The notes under the pieces were generated by a model that was given only the letters and a program-made list of their open reading frames with translations, did no database searches and was not told the DNA's origin. From positions 930,001 to 994,000 of the forward strand of contig AGIQ01000002.1 in assembly GCA_000230935.2 (NCBI GenBank): 64,000 nucleotides of DNA, in the 5' to 3' direction. The first letter of the stretch is position 1. Every line of letters begins with the position of its first letter. Of this stretch, positions 1 to 8,567 are shown one piece after another. The stretch comes from Mycolicibacterium rhodesiae JS60. Lineage in GTDB: Bacteria > Actinomycetota > Actinomycetes > Mycobacteriales > Mycobacteriaceae. Both the position numbers and the translations under genes were made by a program.

Positions 1-2
1 GG

Positions 3-860
3 CCGTACGCCCTGATGCCCACGCACGGTCAGATGATGACCGCGCTGGCGGGCGCCACCCCGGTGTTCAAAGGGGAAGACGGATTGTTGCACCGCACACT
101 CGGTCGGCCGGTGTCCTGCTCCCAACAGCGCGATGCCCGCTCTGGAGGCGAGGCGACGTCAGCCGGTGCCGTGCATGCCGCCCTGCACATCGTGGCGGCT
201 CTGTTGCAGCGAGAGCGCACCGGGGAAGGCACTTTCATTGATGTTGCCGGAGTTGACGGTGTGCTGGCGCATGCCTGGGTGGCCGCGACCATCTCACTCA
301 ACGAGGACCGAATCACCGATCGCACGAACCTCGCCGAAGCCGAGGCCGACGAAATCACCTGGGCCAAGTACCAGTACTACGAGACCAGTGACGGTAAGGC
401 CGTATTGTTCGGGGCCATCGAGCGCAAGTTCTGGAACAACTTCTGCCGCGCCGCCGGGCGCGACGACCTCGCCGAACAGCACGTCGATTCCGTCTCGGCG
501 GTCGACTTCGCGGACGATGGGGAGCTACGCGAGGTCCTCACGGAGATCTTTTTGGAGCGGCCGAGCGCCGAATGGGTGGACCTGGCTCTCAAGCATGACT
601 TCCCCTGCTCCCCAGTACCGAACAGCTTGGTCGAGGCGGCACAGGACCCGCATGTGCAAACGCGAGGCGTCCTCGTGGATGCGCCGGATCCCGACGGGAA
701 CCCGTTCACCTACATCGGCGAGGCCGGCAAGGTCGCGGGACAGCCGTACCGGGTGCAGCGCGCCGCCCCCAGGCTCGGTGAGCACACCCGTGAATTGCTC
801 GCCGAGGTTGGCATCGAAGGGGACGCGTTCGAGAGCCTTAGCCAAAGCGGCGTCGTTTAA
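3..860 (+). CDS. CaiB/BaiF family III CoA-transferase, 5' truncated by window edge
   Basis: The reading frame is open from the first base, so the N-terminus (roughly 120 residues of a ~400-aa family) lies outside the window. The visible 285 residues carry the middle and C-terminal parts of a family III CoA-transferase, including the stretch SAGAVHAALHIVAALLQRER and a GEGTFIDVAGVDG segment typical of CaiB/BaiF proteins. Such enzymes move CoA between acyl-CoA and a free acid in degradation of unusual acids. The catalytic Asp region is upstream of the visible part and cannot be checked. A strong hairpin follows the stop. Family is fairly certain; substrate is unknown. Confidence 0.85.
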   Translation, partial: PYALMPTHGQMMTALAGATPVFKGEDGLLHRTLGRPVSCSQQRDARSGGEATSAGAVHAALHIVAALLQRERTGEGTFIDVAGVDGVLAHAWVAATISLNEDRITDRTNLAEAEADEITWAKYQYYETSDGKAVLFGAIERKFWNNFCRAAGRDDLAEQHVDSVSAVDFADDGELREVLTEIFLERPSAEWVDLALKHDFPCSPVPNSLVEAAQDPHVQTRGVLVDAPDPDGNPFTYIGEAGKVAGQPYRVQRAAPRLGEHTRELLAEVGIEGDAFESLSQSGVV

Positions 861-890
861 CGACTGACCGCCCCGGCCAAGTGGGTCGCG

Positions 891-916
891 GTCCCGCCCG
901 GTGACCTGGGCGGGAC
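891..916 (+). terminator. Hairpin terminator after the CoA-transferase gene
   Basis: A perfect 9-bp inverted repeat (GTCCCGCCC ... GGGCGGGAC) with an 8-nt loop starts 30 bases after the stop codon. There is no U-tract, as is common for mycobacterial terminators. It probably separates this gene from the downstream phosphotransferase unit. Confidence 0.6.
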
Positions 917-1079
917 AACGACTTTCGGCATCTACCTAAAACCCCTTGCGGTGGGCGACGCCATCTGCGTTTCTCATTGATATCTAGTAATACGGTCAGT
1001 GACAAGTGATTTCACTCTGCCGATAGCTAATCACTGTGAGTATGAACACTTTTGCCTTCATCGGCGATACGATTCGGAT

Positions 1080-2309
1080 ATGCCGCGCGCACTTCCTTCG
1101 AACGCTGAGACCCAAGGACGTTTGGACAAGAACGCTCCCAGCCGCGAGTGGATCGACGATCTCAGGCGACGCTACGTCACCGAGTCCGAGATCGACCGAG
1201 TGCTGACGCGACGCCTGACCAACCGCGCCACCGGAAGCTTCTCGCCGCCCTCACTGGATGCCCTGACGACCGCCGTCATCGCACTGATCGACGCGCACGT
1301 CGAGGAGCCGTTCACCGTCTCCGACGCGCGGTGGATGGGTGGGGGTGCATCCAAACTGCAGATGGCATTCACGCTCGACTGGATCCCGCCCGGCGGCACC
1401 CGGACTCAAACATCGCTGGTGTTGCGCATGGAACCGGCCGAGTCGATCGTGGAAACCAGCCGTCTGCGAGAATTCCAGCTCATCAAGGCCTTTCAGGGCG
1501 TGGTTCCCGTTCCTCCGGTCTACTGGCTGGATGCCGATGCCGACCACTTGCCCTATCCGGGACTCATCTACGGCCACGTCGCAGGCACCGCGAAGCCCAC
1601 AACTGCCACCGGTGGTGTCTCTGGCCTCGGCACGAATCTCGGACCCGATTTTCGTCAAGCCCTGGCGCCACAGGTGGTGCGACACCTCGCTGCGATCCAC
1701 ACCTTCGATTTCACCCAGTCGGACATGAGCGCATTTGACATCCCTGATCCCGGGACGCAAAGCGTGGAGTGGGCCATCAACTGGTGGACCCGCGTGTGGG
1801 AAGAAGACTGTGAAGAAGACATTCCTTTGATGCGCCTGACGTCGCACTGGTTACGCGCGAATATGCCACCGGTGGAACGACTCTCGGTCGTGCATGGCGA
1901 CTATCGCACGGGAAATTATCTGTTCACCGAAGCTGACCGCCAGATTACTGCGATCCTGGATTGGGAGCTCGGCCGGATTGGTGATCGCCATCAAGATCTC
2001 GCATGGCTCACGTCACCGGCTCTTGGGCACATCGCCGAAGACGGCAAGACCTTCCTGGCGAACGGCCTGCTGCCGCCTGACGAGTTGTTTGCCGCCTACG
2101 AACAGGCGTCGGGTCTGCACGTCGACCCCAAACGCCTGCACTACTACAGCGTCTTCAACGCCTTCAGCATCGCCGTTCTCACCATGGGGACGAGCTATCG
2201 AGTGGCTCGGGGCGCCAAAACGCACCAGGACATCACCCTGATGTGGTGTGTCGGCCTCGGCGGCGCGATCCTCCAGGGAATTCAACAACTGCTCGAGAAC
2301 GGAGATTGA
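1080..2309 (+). CDS. Aminoglycoside phosphotransferase-like (APH/ChoK fold) phosphotransferase
   Basis: A 409-aa kinase-fold protein. The catalytic loop reads VVHGDYRTGNYLF (HGDxxxxN) and the metal-binding region AILDWELGRIGD, both diagnostic of the APH/choline-kinase superfamily. Proteins of this type are common in mycobacterial lipid and xenobiotic gene clusters, where the phosphorylated substrate is usually unknown; antibiotic resistance is not implied. The frame extends up to position 999, but the start at 1080 (MPRALPSNAE) fits the family better; neither has a strong ribosome site. The next gene starts 3 bases after the stop, so the two are probably co-transcribed. Confidence 0.85.
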   Translation: MPRALPSNAETQGRLDKNAPSREWIDDLRRRYVTESEIDRVLTRRLTNRATGSFSPPSLDALTTAVIALIDAHVEEPFTVSDARWMGGGASKLQMAFTLDWIPPGGTRTQTSLVLRMEPAESIVETSRLREFQLIKAFQGVVPVPPVYWLDADADHLPYPGLIYGHVAGTAKPTTATGGVSGLGTNLGPDFRQALAPQVVRHLAAIHTFDFTQSDMSAFDIPDPGTQSVEWAINWWTRVWEEDCEEDIPLMRLTSHWLRANMPPVERLSVVHGDYRTGNYLFTEADRQITAILDWELGRIGDRHQDLAWLTSPALGHIAEDGKTFLANGLLPPDELFAAYEQASGLHVDPKRLHYYSVFNAFSIAVLTMGTSYRVARGAKTHQDITLMWCVGLGGAILQGIQQLLENGD

Positions 2310-2312
2310 CGC

Positions 2313-2879
2313 ATGTTGATGCGTTACGACATCCAGTTACAGACCATGATCAAGGCGATGGCCGAGACGGTGATGCCGGCGGTTGACCCCCTCAACGTGC
2401 CCGCACAAGAGCAGTCACGGCTCGTCATTGCCACGCTGATGCTGATGGCAGAGCAGCTCCCCGTGCAATATCAGTGTGATCGAAACGAACTGACAGAGCT
2501 GGTCGCATTCGCCGAGGAGTTGGCAAGCTGCCTGGCGGGTTGCAGCGGCACCGTCGCTGAGGCACTGTCCGGCTTGACCGCCACGGCCCACTCGGCCAAG
2601 ACCCTGCTCTCCCGTCCCGGGGCGGATCCTGCCGATCTCCTGGCCATGGCCCGCGCCATTCGATCTGAGCTCGACCATGTCATCGATGTGACCTTCACCG
2701 AAGACGAGGCACAGGCCTGGCGTGCTGAGGTTGCCACCATCGTTCTCACTCAATCGCAGAACGACATCCTGCGTCAGCGCGTATGGGCTCGTAGCCAAGG
2801 CTTTGAACCCGCTGATGGTCTTCCCTCGATCGAATCTCTCGCCGATCCATCGAACAACCAGCTGGTGACCAATGACTGA
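2313..2879 (+). CDS. Hypothetical protein in the phosphotransferase operon
   Basis: A 188-aa, mostly helical, acidic protein with no motif I recognise. GGAG lies 8 bases before the ATG inside the preceding gene's end. It sits 3 bases after the phosphotransferase stop and overlaps the next gene by 8 bases, so the three genes form one translationally coupled unit. The tight packing suggests it works with the kinase-like protein, perhaps as a partner subunit, but this is inference only. Confidence 0.7.
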   Translation: MLMRYDIQLQTMIKAMAETVMPAVDPLNVPAQEQSRLVIATLMLMAEQLPVQYQCDRNELTELVAFAEELASCLAGCSGTVAEALSGLTATAHSAKTLLSRPGADPADLLAMARAIRSELDHVIDVTFTEDEAQAWRAEVATIVLTQSQNDILRQRVWARSQGFEPADGLPSIESLADPSNNQLVTND

Positions 2880-3801
2880 CTACGCCAAGTACGAAGGGCT
2901 CATTGTCGACCCAAACATCGAACTCTGGAACCAGAGCTATTACTACAACGCCTATGATCCGACGACCCGCATGGGCTGCGTCATCCGGATAGGGTTGCTT
3001 CCCAACCAGAAACAGGCCAACAACTGGTTGATCGTCTTTTCCGATGGGCTGCCGGTCTTCGCGCGAAGCAACTTGAATCTTCCCTACACAGACGCCCGTC
3101 CCGCTGATGGACTAGCGATCGCCGGGATGAAGGTCCAGTCTGTCGCGCCGGTGACTCACACGCACATCAGCTTCGCCGATGGGGACTTCGCATTCGAACT
3201 CGACTGGCAATCGACCGCACCAATGGCTGATTGTCTGGCGATGACACAGGAAGCTGAAAGCACGTTCGCGAGCGAATTGGCCACGGTCCACCTGGAGGGA
3301 CCGTGCTCGATGACCGGCCACGTCGTCGTTCGTGGTGAGCGGATCGAGTTGTCCGGAACGGAATTTCGCGACATCGCAGCCGGTCCACGCAACTGGAATG
3401 CGCTGCAGCACTACCGAACGGCCTGGCCTATCTTCGCCAACGGGATGGCGTTCGCCGGGGTCCATGGCATGTCGACGGGTGGCCAAAGCTCGTACATGCG
3501 GATGTTCCACGATGGTCAGCAGTGGCTCCGCGTCAACAGCTTCGCGGAGACGATTGAGTATGGCCCGGACCGGTTCTCGGTCAAGTCGATGCAATGGACG
3601 TTCGACGATGAAACCGGCCGTGAATTCACGTTCACAGCCTCACCGTTGTTCAGCTGGATCTTTCCGCTGGATGCGTTCGTCGTGGCCGAGCAGATCATGG
3701 AGTACAGGCTCAGCGACGGCACGCTCGGCTATGGGCTGAGCGAGAACGGATTTCGGTTGCCCTGGCATGGCAATGCGGCACGTGGCCGGAAGCTATCCTG
3801 A
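2872..3801 (+). CDS. Lipocalin-like (AttH/CrtC-type, DUF7064-like) protein
   Basis: A 309-aa beta-rich protein without signal peptide or membrane segment. Segments such as ELSGTEFRDIAAGPRNW and a late ASPLFSWIFPLDAF resemble the lipocalin-like tyrosine-poor family related to AttH and hydroxyneurosporene hydratase, where a DHSWGxRDW motif is usual; here that motif is degraded to EFRDIAAGPRNW. A second, better conserved member lies at 17478-18434. These proteins often accompany APH-like phosphotransferases in actinobacterial lipid clusters. Enzymatic role is unknown; binding or hydrating a hydrophobic substrate is a guess. Confidence 0.65.
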   Translation: MTDYAKYEGLIVDPNIELWNQSYYYNAYDPTTRMGCVIRIGLLPNQKQANNWLIVFSDGLPVFARSNLNLPYTDARPADGLAIAGMKVQSVAPVTHTHISFADGDFAFELDWQSTAPMADCLAMTQEAESTFASELATVHLEGPCSMTGHVVVRGERIELSGTEFRDIAAGPRNWNALQHYRTAWPIFANGMAFAGVHGMSTGGQSSYMRMFHDGQQWLRVNSFAETIEYGPDRFSVKSMQWTFDDETGREFTFTASPLFSWIFPLDAFVVAEQIMEYRLSDGTLGYGLSENGFRLPWHGNAARGRKLS

Positions 3802-3841
3802 CCGTCATTTCAGTTAACGAGAGGGTGTCACGCTTCCGTAG

Positions 3842-3867
3842 ATGCCCCAAAGAGGAGTCTGGGGCAT
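3842..3867 (+). promoter_or_regulatory. Hairpin presenting the ribosome binding site in its loop
   Basis: ATGCCCCA and TGGGGCAT form a perfect 8-bp stem. The 10-nt loop contains the ribosome site GAGGAG, and the start codon of the hydrolase (3866-3868) begins in the right arm. An alternative in-frame ATG lies in the left arm at 3842. The structure could modulate translation initiation. Confidence 0.5.
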
Positions 3868-4693
3868 GCTTGAGGTAATCGACAAAGGGGCTTGCAGCGA
3901 GTCCCACCCGGTGCCGCTGCTCTTCGTTCACGGGGCCTGGCATGGGGCGTGGTGCTGGGACGAACACTTTCTGGACTTCTTCGCCGAGAAGGGCTATCGC
4001 GCGCTAGCGGTGAGTCTTCGCGGCCATGGAAACAGCCCAACATCCAAGCCGCTCCGCTCCTGTTCGATCACCGATTACGTCCGCGACGTCGCGTCCGTCG
4101 CGGACAGCCTGCCCAAAAGACCTGTTGTGATTGGCCACTCCATGGGCGGGGGTATTGTGCAGAAGTACCTGGAGTCGCACGAAGCACCTGCCGGCGTTCT
4201 TCTGGCATCCCTTCCCTCACGAGGTGCAGGTGCGGCGATGCTGCGATTCGCAAGGCGGCACCCCTGGCTCATTCTGAAATCAGTTCTCACCGGCGACACG
4301 ATGGCGATGGTCAGTCCGGCGTGTGCGCGTGAATACATGTTCTCGCCGGGCACCCCTGAGCCCCTGGTCGTTGATTGTGTGAGGCGGGTTCAGCAAGAGA
4401 GCTGGCGAGTGATCACCGTGGACGCGATGTTTCTGGACTTGCCGAAACCCGAACTCGTTACGGCGCCGGTGCTGGTCTTGGGTGCGGAATGCGACGGCGC
4501 GTTCACCACTAACGAAGTGCGAGCGACGGCACACGCGTATCGCACTGAGGCGGAATTCTTTTCCGACATAGGACATGACATGATGCTCGAGCCCGGATGG
4601 GCCGTCGTCGCCGAACGAATCGATGTATGGCTCGGAACACGGGGTCTGCGGCTCGATGAGGATGGACCAAGTCAGCAACTAGCGAGCCCGTAG
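3866..4693 (+). CDS. Alpha/beta hydrolase
   Basis: A 275-aa single-domain alpha/beta hydrolase. The oxyanion-hole stretch FVHGAWHGAWCWDEHF is followed by the nucleophile elbow GHSMGGG, the late acid region LGAECDGAF and the catalytic His in DIGHDMML. It resembles esterase, C-C hydrolase and haloperoxidase-type members; cleavage of an ester or of a beta-diketone in catabolism is plausible. The ATG at 3866 is chosen over 3842 because GAGGAG lies 9 bases upstream of it; both lie in an unusual hairpin. The gene is read alone. Confidence 0.85.
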   Translation: MLEVIDKGACSESHPVPLLFVHGAWHGAWCWDEHFLDFFAEKGYRALAVSLRGHGNSPTSKPLRSCSITDYVRDVASVADSLPKRPVVIGHSMGGGIVQKYLESHEAPAGVLLASLPSRGAGAAMLRFARRHPWLILKSVLTGDTMAMVSPACAREYMFSPGTPEPLVVDCVRRVQQESWRVITVDAMFLDLPKPELVTAPVLVLGAECDGAFTTNEVRATAHAYRTEAEFFSDIGHDMMLEPGWAVVAERIDVWLGTRGLRLDEDGPSQQLASP

Positions 4694-4999
4694 GGAGCCA
4701 CCGCGGTAACTGGATATGCGGCCTCAGTCCTGCCACGGACGCACCTGGCGATTACCCTCTTGGCCCTACGCTGCACTCCGTCCTTCGGGCGTTCGTTGAC
4801 AGAGTTGCCTCAACATCGCGCGCCTTTGAGAGCTTATCTGGCTAGCTGTCAGCCAATTGCGCCGATCCTGCTCGAGCCCCCCTCGGTGCACGAATTGTTC
4901 TCGCAGACAACGCGACGCGACTCGGACGGGTCACCGCCCTAGCTGAGCAGCCTTGACCGAGGAGATGGGCCTGCCCGGATTTGGCGTCGGCGAATTGGT
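4694..4999. other. Intergenic region between convergent genes, nothing recognised
   Basis: About 300 bases between the hydrolase stop and the leftward SDR stop. The short open frames here have no ribosome site and no family resemblance. No hairpin terminator or repeat was evident. Confidence 0.6.
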
Positions 5000-5794
5000 T
5001 CAGGCCGCCGAGATACCACCATTGACACTGATGGCTTGGCCGGTGAGACGCCGAGCCGCCGGACTGGCGAGGAACACCACCATCGCGGCGAGATCAGCGG
5101 CTTCTGCGACGCCGAGTTGCGCATGGCCGGCCACGTCGGTGAACAGCTTGGTGAGGAAGGGATCCTGGAAAATGCGCTCCGTCGAACGCGTGTCTGCGAT
5201 CAGCGAGGGTGTCAACACATTGGCGCGCACCCCCCACCGCTTGACTTCCATCGCCACGGTGCGGGTGAACATCACAATGGCGGCCATTGCCGCTCCCGCC
5301 ACGGATTCGCCTGGCGTCGTCACCTTGGCAGCGTCGGACGCGACGTTGATGATCGAGCCGCCGCGTTGTTCGCGCATCACCGGCAGCACCGCGCGCGTCA
5401 TGTTGAGGGGTGGCAGCGCGATCTGATTGAGAGTGGAAGCGATGTCGTGAATCGGATAGCGGTGCAGATAGTTCAAGTGGACGTCGGGGGAAACTGAGCA
5501 CACCATGATGTCGATGCTGCCCATATCGGCGGCGGCCGTATCGGCCACGCGCACCGCGTCATCAGCGTCGCCCGCATCAGCGCTGATGAATTGGACTTTT
5601 GCGCCGTGCACGGCGACCGCTTCGCATGCCGCGTTACCACGTTCCTGATTTCGGCCGACCAATGTGATGCGCGAGACGCCTGATTGCGCGAGCTGGTGGG
5701 CCGATGCCAGGCCCACACCGGCAGTGCCGCCGATGATCAGAGCCGTGCTTTCGGCGAGACTCTTCACGTTCAACGGTTCGTCTTCGGTTGCCAC
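5000..5794 (-). CDS. SDR-family protein with altered active site
   Basis: A 264-aa Rossmann protein with a cofactor loop GGTAGVGLA and the usual C-terminal GQAISVNGGISAA ending. The active-site Ser appears to be retained (INVASDAA), but where YxxxK is expected the sequence reads ESVAGAAMAAI, so both the catalytic Tyr and Lys appear to be replaced (by Ala and Met). It may therefore be a non-redox binding protein or use other chemistry. GTG at 5794 (GTG-GCA-ACC) is taken as start, with AGAAGGG some 12 bases upstream; longer upstream frames look like shadow sequence. It lies 32 bases after the oxidoreductase gene, in the same leftward operon. Confidence 0.8.
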   Translation of the reverse strand: MATEDEPLNVKSLAESTALIIGGTAGVGLASAHQLAQSGVSRITLVGRNQERGNAACEAVAVHGAKVQFISADAGDADDAVRVADTAAADMGSIDIMVCSVSPDVHLNYLHRYPIHDIASTLNQIALPPLNMTRAVLPVMREQRGGSIINVASDAAKVTTPGESVAGAAMAAIVMFTRTVAMEVKRWGVRANVLTPSLIADTRSTERIFQDPFLTKLFTDVAGHAQLGVAEAADLAAMVVFLASPAARRLTGQAISVNGGISAA

Positions 5795-5826
5795 AGTTGG
5801 TGTCTGCCCTTCTCGTGTGTTGTGCG

Positions 5827-6855
5827 TCAGTTCAGTGCGTTGTGGTCGATAGCCCCGCGCACGCTGGCCAAGACGGCACGATGCAGCGCCACGTCGCGGG
5901 CGTCGGGCAATTGCAGCGTCACGCCGGTCACGGTCGTTTGATACCGACGCGCGATCTCGGGGCCGACATCGGCCGGAGTGCCGATGATCGTTAGTTGCGT
6001 GAGGAGGCTGTCGGGGATGAGATCGCTCATCGTGTCCCACTGCGCGTTTCGTGATAGGTCGTGAAGTTGAGCGTGAAGATGCTCTGCGTCGTAGTGGCGG
6101 AGTACCGGTAGATAGGCCGGCGTGGATGCATAGAAGGCGATTTGGCTCCTGACCTTCTCAACCGCGGCCTCGATATCGCCGCGTGATCGCCCAGTAGCCA
6201 GTAATACCGACGCCCAAACCTCGGGCATCGCCGTCCGGGCGGCTTCGTCGGCCCCGCGGCGCAACTCGGGCAGAACGACGTCGTCGAGAAAGTGTTGGCC
6301 GTGAAGGGGATGCACGATCAGGCCATCGGCGGCGGCGCCGGCTAGCCGCAGCATGCGGGGACCGACGCCGGCGAGGTAAATGGGGGGAGGACCCCATTGA
6401 TGGCGCTCGGGGGTGAAGAAGTCGGTCATCAGCGTGTGGTTGTAGAACCGCCCGGCGAATCGCAACGGGGTGCCGTCCTGCCACGCCGTCCAGATCGCTT
6501 TCAACGCTGCGATGAACTCCCGGAGCCTGTCGACGGGATGCGACCACGGCATGGAAAAGCGCCGCTCGATGTGAGCGCGGACCTGGCTGCCGAGCCCTAG
6601 GCGGAACCGACCGCTTGAATACCGCGCCAGGTCATATGCCGCCATCGCCACCGTCATCGGTGTTCGGGCGAACGCGATCGTGACGGCGGTGCCGACCGAT
6701 ATGGTGCTCGTCGCGTTACTGACCCCGAGCGACTGGAGGAAGGCATCGTGGGCGCTTTCGCCGATCCAGAGGTCGTCGTAGCCGAGCTCCTCGAGCGCTG
6801 CGGGTAACACCGAAACGTCGTCGATCGCCTGGGGTAACAACGTTGCGACGCGCAT
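5827..6855 (-). CDS. LLM-class flavin/F420-dependent oxidoreductase
   Basis: A 342-aa TIM-barrel protein of the luciferase-like monooxygenase class. It shows the N-terminal RVATLLPQAIDDVSVLPAA strand, LWIGESAHDAFLQ, GVSNATSTISVGTAVTIAF, the conserved RFRLGLGSQV and the IYLAGVGPRMLRLAGAAADG glycine-rich segment typical of F420-dependent mycobacterial members. It probably oxidises or reduces a CoA-ester or alicyclic intermediate; the substrate is not deducible. The ATG at 6855 almost abuts the preceding MaoC stop at 6859, so the two are in one operon with the SDR downstream. Confidence 0.85.
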   Translation of the reverse strand: MRVATLLPQAIDDVSVLPAALEELGYDDLWIGESAHDAFLQSLGVSNATSTISVGTAVTIAFARTPMTVAMAAYDLARYSSGRFRLGLGSQVRAHIERRFSMPWSHPVDRLREFIAALKAIWTAWQDGTPLRFAGRFYNHTLMTDFFTPERHQWGPPPIYLAGVGPRMLRLAGAAADGLIVHPLHGQHFLDDVVLPELRRGADEAARTAMPEVWASVLLATGRSRGDIEAAVEKVRSQIAFYASTPAYLPVLRHYDAEHLHAQLHDLSRNAQWDTMSDLIPDSLLTQLTIIGTPADVGPEIARRYQTTVTGVTLQLPDARDVALHRAVLASVRGAIDHNALN

Positions 6856-6858
6856 CAA

Positions 6859-7281
6859 TCACGCACCGCGTTCTACGCCCGTCAGGCGCGTCTCGGCTAC
6901 GAGACTGCCGCCCTCGTCGCGGTATTCGGTGACGATATCGACAAAGGTGAGGTCACCGTGTCGCCCCGCTTTTCGATAGATGCGATCTACTCGGCTCACC
7001 CCAGTCAAGCGTTGACCCGCGGCGGGTGGGGGGCCGTGGAAGATGAACTCCTGTTCGGCGTGCAGCGACCGTTGCGGATGCAGATCGGCGGCAGGCAGGA
7101 CATCGGAATCGTCTGTCTGCCAGTGAAATGCGGTGGTGAGAAACGTCGGGGGGCTGCACTCGCCGGTTCGGAACAACGGATGGTCAGCCGACGTGGCCCG
7201 GGCGAATTCGCGGATCTTCCCGGCCTCCACGAACAGCTCGAACGGTGCCCCTGTCGTCCCCGCTGCTGATTGATCTACCAC
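6859..7281 (-). CDS. MaoC-like hot-dog dehydratase, N-terminal-domain type
   Basis: A 140-aa hot-dog fold protein starting with the typical FAS1-type/HadA-like N-terminal pattern (FELFVEAGKIREFARAT). It resembles the MaoC dehydratase N-terminal domain that usually pairs with a second hot-dog subunit, and lacks the hydratase D..N-H motif. The GTG at 7281 is favoured because AAGGAG lies 5 bases upstream; a longer frame to 7491 has no ribosome site and runs into the operator and IS remnant. First gene of the leftward MaoC-LLM-SDR operon; a TetR-type palindrome sits about 60 bases upstream. Confidence 0.8.
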   Translation of the reverse strand: MVDQSAAGTTGAPFELFVEAGKIREFARATSADHPLFRTGECSPPTFLTTAFHWQTDDSDVLPAADLHPQRSLHAEQEFIFHGPPPAAGQRLTGVSRVDRIYRKAGRHGDLTFVDIVTEYRDEGGSLVAETRLTGVERGA

Positions 7282-7338
7282 GCCACTCCTTCGGGGCAGT
7301 TCATTTCGAGCTGTTGCCGGACGAAACCTCCGGCCATA

Positions 7339-7354
7339 TGTATGAACGTATATT
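7339..7354. promoter_or_regulatory. Putative TetR-type operator, MaoC-LLM-SDR operon
   Basis: TGTATGAACGTATATT matches 13 of 16 positions of the window consensus TGWAYGRCCGTTYRTA also found at 8925, 16674 and 18491. It lies 58 bases upstream of the MaoC start. Confidence 0.45.
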
Positions 7355-7452
7355 AATACCAGGTAGCGCCCTTGGCAATGCGCATCAGGGCACCCCGTCG
7401 GTAGCCACCGCTCAGCGTTCGTCTCTGCTTCAAATCCGATGAGGTGCGGCTG

Positions 7453-7685
7453 CTTCGGCGACGGTCCCGAATTCGTGGCGCACGCCGTCACCGATTAGTG
7501 TCGATTCAACAAGTACCGGTTCACTTTTCTGCGATCCCCGCTCGCCGTGTCAGAACGCCCGGATCGAGTCGCTCAACGGCAGGCTCCGTGAACTGCTCAA
7601 CTCGTGGCGCTTCGACTCGACTACAGCGCCAACAGACCCCACTCCGCCCACGGCGAACTCTCCCCAACCGGGCTCGTCCTACCCC
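7453..7685 (+). pseudogene. IS3-family transposase (OrfB) remnant
   Basis: Translation in shifting frames gives pieces of an IS3-type integrase core: GDGPEFVAHAVTD (from the DNGPEF motif with Asp-Asn changed to Gly-Asp), then STGSLFCDP, QNARIESLNGRLRELLNSW and finally DYSANRPHSAHGELSPT. Order and spacing match the C-terminal half of OrfB, with stops, frameshifts and an internal deletion between WRFDS and DYSANRP. No terminal inverted repeats were seen. It marks an old insertion beside the catabolic operon. Confidence 0.8.
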
Positions 7686-7686
7686 G

Positions 7687-8412
7687 TCAGGCCTGCGCGA
7701 CAGGGGTATTGGACTCCAGGGCTTCGATCTGCCTGGTGTTGGCACGGTAGACCGCCCAACTGGTGGTCAGCAGCCAAATGCAGAACGCGACCAGCGGCAG
7801 ATAGATCCCGATCGCGCCATTCCATGCGAACGGGCCCTCTCGGAAGAACGGGACCAGTCCGGCGGGAAACACACCCGCCGCGGCCCACAGGTTGAGGTAG
7901 CCGACCCAATGTGGGATGAGGGGTGCGGCGCTGCGGTCGATCAAGACTGCCGCTCCGATGCTCAGCATTTGAAGGAACGCTACCCACGCCACGCACACGA
8001 ACTGCAGCCAACCGATGTCATGGAGCGTCTGCGTGATGTCGGCGCTTCGCTCGTCGAACCGGTATGCGGCCGCAATCCACAGTGTCATGGGGAAGATGAA
8101 GGTCAGCGCCCCCAGTGCCGAGCACAACATCTGGGTCCTGGCGAGCGGTTTGGCTCCCGCGATGCGCTCCAGTTGCCCGCTGATGGCAACGCCCCACGGC
8201 GTCAGCAGCGCTGACGCGAACATTGCCACGATCATCCCGGCTTTGATGCGCACATGGTCGTCGGCGTACATCGTGACGTTCTCGGCTGCTGTCGCGCTGG
8301 GACGCGACGGCGGAAAGTATCCAGCTATGAATAGGAACGAGATGAGGAACAGCGCCACCATCAACGGACCCGACCAGCAGAGGACCCGGTTGATGCGTGA
8401 TTCCATCATCAT
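7687..8412 (-). CDS. Multi-pass integral membrane protein of unknown function
   Basis: A 241-aa protein with about six predicted membrane segments, including VLCWSGPLMVALFLISFLF near the N-terminus, AGMIVAMFASALLTPWGVAI, a segment around ALTFIFPMTLWIAAAY, QFVCVAWVAFLQMLSIGAAV and a C-terminal IYLPLVAFCIWLLTTSWAVY. I do not recognise the family. Three consecutive ATG codons follow GAGGAG; the last (8406) has the best spacing, but 8412 is reported. It stands alone and leftward, with a TetR-type site about 140 bases upstream, which hints that it belongs to the same regulon as the catabolic genes, perhaps for uptake. Confidence 0.75.
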   Translation of the reverse strand: MMMESRINRVLCWSGPLMVALFLISFLFIAGYFPPSRPSATAAENVTMYADDHVRIKAGMIVAMFASALLTPWGVAISGQLERIAGAKPLARTQMLCSALGALTFIFPMTLWIAAAYRFDERSADITQTLHDIGWLQFVCVAWVAFLQMLSIGAAVLIDRSAAPLIPHWVGYLNLWAAAGVFPAGLVPFFREGPFAWNGAIGIYLPLVAFCIWLLTTSWAVYRANTRQIEALESNTPVAQA

Positions 8413-8548
8413 TTCTCCTCAGTGCGCGTTCGAAAACCCACCCCGGACCAGGCGCATGTCTGCTCGATCCGTCTCGACATCGTCATGCACAACCTCCTCA
8501 TCATCGGACTGTCCAAGCAACGCCAACCGCAGATCCTCGGGTTAAGAA

Positions 8549-8567
8549 TGATCGCTTGTTAATATAG
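8549..8567. promoter_or_regulatory. Operator-like site upstream of membrane protein gene
   Basis: TGATCGCTTGTTAATATAG closely resembles the site upstream of the TetR gene at 17434 (TGAGCGCTTGTTTAACTAA). It may be a second variant of the TetR-type operator seen elsewhere in the window. Confidence 0.35.

Noticed and set aside
999..1079. Upstream start for the phosphotransferase at 999
   Set aside because: The extra 27 residues are His/Cys-rich and unlike the family; the start at 1080 gives a normal N-terminus.
1080..2309. Aminoglycoside resistance function for the APH-like protein
   Set aside because: Only the generic kinase-fold motifs are present and the context is catabolic, so no resistance role can be supported.
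4760..4942. 60-codon frame in the 4.7-5.0 kb gap
   Set aside because: No ribosome site or recognisable product, and composition unlike the neighbouring genes.
7444..8214. 256-codon plus-strand frame over the membrane-protein gene
   Set aside because: Arg/Pro-rich shadow; only its first part overlaps genuine transposase debris, in other frames.
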